Shown here one piece after another: positions 13,662 to 14,542 of a stretch of DNA of 14,542 bases (its first letter is position 1; each line of letters opens with the position of its first letter). Position numbers and translations under genes: made by a program. Below the pieces are notes generated by a model. It did no database searches, was not told where the DNA came from, and was given only the letters and a program-made list of their open reading frames with translations. The DNA comes from Methylophilaceae bacterium UBA7525 (lineage in GTDB: Bacteria > Pseudomonadota > Gammaproteobacteria > Burkholderiales > Methylophilaceae). Location of the stretch: positions 20,282-34,823 of the forward strand of contig DLMX01000044.1 in NCBI GenBank assembly GCA_002479405.1, in the 5' to 3' direction.

Positions 13662-14542
13662 TTACCTGATTTTCAGCGTTGCCAATCCGACCAGCACCAG
13701 CATCATCGTGATGATCCAGAAACGCACGACGACTTGTGTCTCTTTCCAGCCTTTCAGCTCATAGTGGTGGTGCAAGGGCGCCATGCGGAAAATGCGCTTG
13801 CCGGTGAGCTTGAATGACGCGACCTGCAGCATCACGGAGATGGTCTCGACCACGAACACCCCCCCCATGATGAAGAGCACAATCTCCTGCCGGACGATCA
13901 CGGCAACCACGCCTAGCGCAGCGCCCAATGCCAAGGCGCCGACATCGCCCATGAACACTTCAGCCGGATAGGCGTTGAACCAGAGAAAGCCCAGACCGGC
14001 GCCACCGATGGCGGCACAAAACACGGCCAGCTCACCGGCGCCCGGCACATAGGGCACGCCCAGGTATTTGGAGAAATACAGGTGGCCGGCAACGTAAGCG
14101 AAGATCGCCAGGGCGCTCGCTACCATCACGGTCGGCATGATGGCCAGCCCGTCGAGGCCGTCGGTCAGGTTGACCGCGTTACTTGTGCCGACAACAACGA
14201 AGTAGGTCAGCACAATGAAACTGACCGCACCCAGCGGTAGCGCCAGGTTCTTGAAGAAAGGCACGATCAGTTCAGTCTCGGCAGGTACCGTCGCCGTGTT
14301 GAACAGATAGATGGCAACACCGAGGCCGATCAATGACTGCCAGAAATATTTTTCGCGTGCGGCCAGCCCCTTGGGATTGCGATGCACGACCTTGCGCCAG
14401 TCATCAACCCAGCCGATGATGCCGAAGCCCAGCGTTGTCACCAGCACAACCCAAACGAAGCGGTTGCTCAGATCCGCCCACAACAACGTTGAAACAGCGA
14501 TGGCGACCAGAATCAGCGCGCCGCCCATGGTCGGCGTGCCGG
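13662..14542 (-). CDS. mraY: phospho-MurNAc-pentapeptide transferase MraY, 5'-truncated by window
   Basis: Polytopic inner-membrane enzyme that transfers phospho-MurNAc-pentapeptide from UDP to undecaprenyl phosphate, giving lipid I. The coding frame is open to the window edge and begins within GTPTMGG, a motif about 70 residues into E. coli MraY. The ATG at 14528 is therefore an internal Met. About 292 residues are visible. Counting from that Met, the catalytic Asp pair VDDW is at 41-44, NLTDGLDGLA at 120-129, FMGDVGALALG at 192-202 and the substrate-site HHHYE at 253-257. Several hydrophobic helices separate them. The gene ends with TAA at 13662, shortly before murD. Upstream murF and murE are expected outside the window. 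Confidence 0.98.
   Translation of the reverse strand, partial: GTPTMGGALILVAIAVSTLLWADLSNRFVWVVLVTTLGFGIIGWVDDWRKVVHRNPKGLAAREKYFWQSLIGLGVAIYLFNTATVPAETELIVPFFKNLALPLGAVSFIVLTYFVVVGTSNAVNLTDGLDGLAIMPTVMVASALAIFAYVAGHLYFSKYLGVPYVPGAGELAVFCAAIGGAGLGFLWFNAYPAEVFMGDVGALALGAALGVVAVIVRQEIVLFIMGGVFVVETISVMLQVASFKLTGKRIFRMAPLHHHYELKGWKETQVVVRFWIITMMLVLVGLATLKIR

Noticed and set aside
1..14542. CRISPR array, tRNA or rRNA genes, transposase genes, prophage or toxin-antitoxin genes
   Set aside because: None was seen. Coding density is near complete with dcw and envelope genes, and the only repeats are the short ones around ddl.

Overview
The window is a continuous stretch of the division and cell wall (dcw) cluster of a Gram-negative bacterium. 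Every supported gene lies on the minus strand, so transcription runs from high to low coordinates. The order is mraY (5'-truncated by the window edge) - murD - ftsW - murG - murC - murB - ddl - ftsQ - ftsA - ftsZ - lpxC - a 60-residue membrane protein - a Slt-type lytic transglycosylase. The composition looks moderately GC-rich by eye. murB and ddl between murC and ftsQ, lpxC directly after ftsZ, and the protein signatures (for example FtsQ starting MWDKPQVLNW and the MurG subtype) point to a betaproteobacterium. A Nitrosomonadales-like lineage is my best guess, but this is inference; no rRNA or other taxonomic marker is present.

Region 8619-14542 (mraY to murC) is very tightly packed. murD/ftsW, ftsW/murG and murG/murC each share an ATGA, and murC/murB overlap at TGATG. 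These genes make UDP-MurNAc-pentapeptide (MurC, MurD, MurB, Ddl), load it on undecaprenyl phosphate (MraY), add GlcNAc to give lipid II (MurG) and polymerise it at the septum (FtsW). Region 3286-6551 encodes the divisome core: FtsQ, the FtsA membrane tether and the FtsZ ring. Region 11-3159 adds outer-membrane lipid A synthesis (LpxC) and peptidoglycan turnover (Slt), with a small uncharacterised membrane protein between them.

The most unusual feature is around ddl. Although the upstream genes overlap, ddl is separated from murB and from ftsQ by two short segments rich in repeats or palindromes. In both, the end of the upstream gene carries a strong Shine-Dalgarno 7 nt before a start codon that overlaps the upstream stop (ATGA, GTGA). 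In both, that frame stays open through the inserted segment and stops at the start of the next gene (26 and 55 codons). This looks like two insertions that broke ancestral overlapping junctions but left translational coupling possible through short leader peptides. It is a hypothesis and needs comparison with relatives.

Several start codons were moved from the longest open frame on ribosome-binding-site and family evidence (ftsQ, ftsA, lpxC, slt, murG). No gene-free stretch exceeds 300 bases. I see no tRNA, rRNA, CRISPR array, transposase gene or convincing intrinsic terminator.
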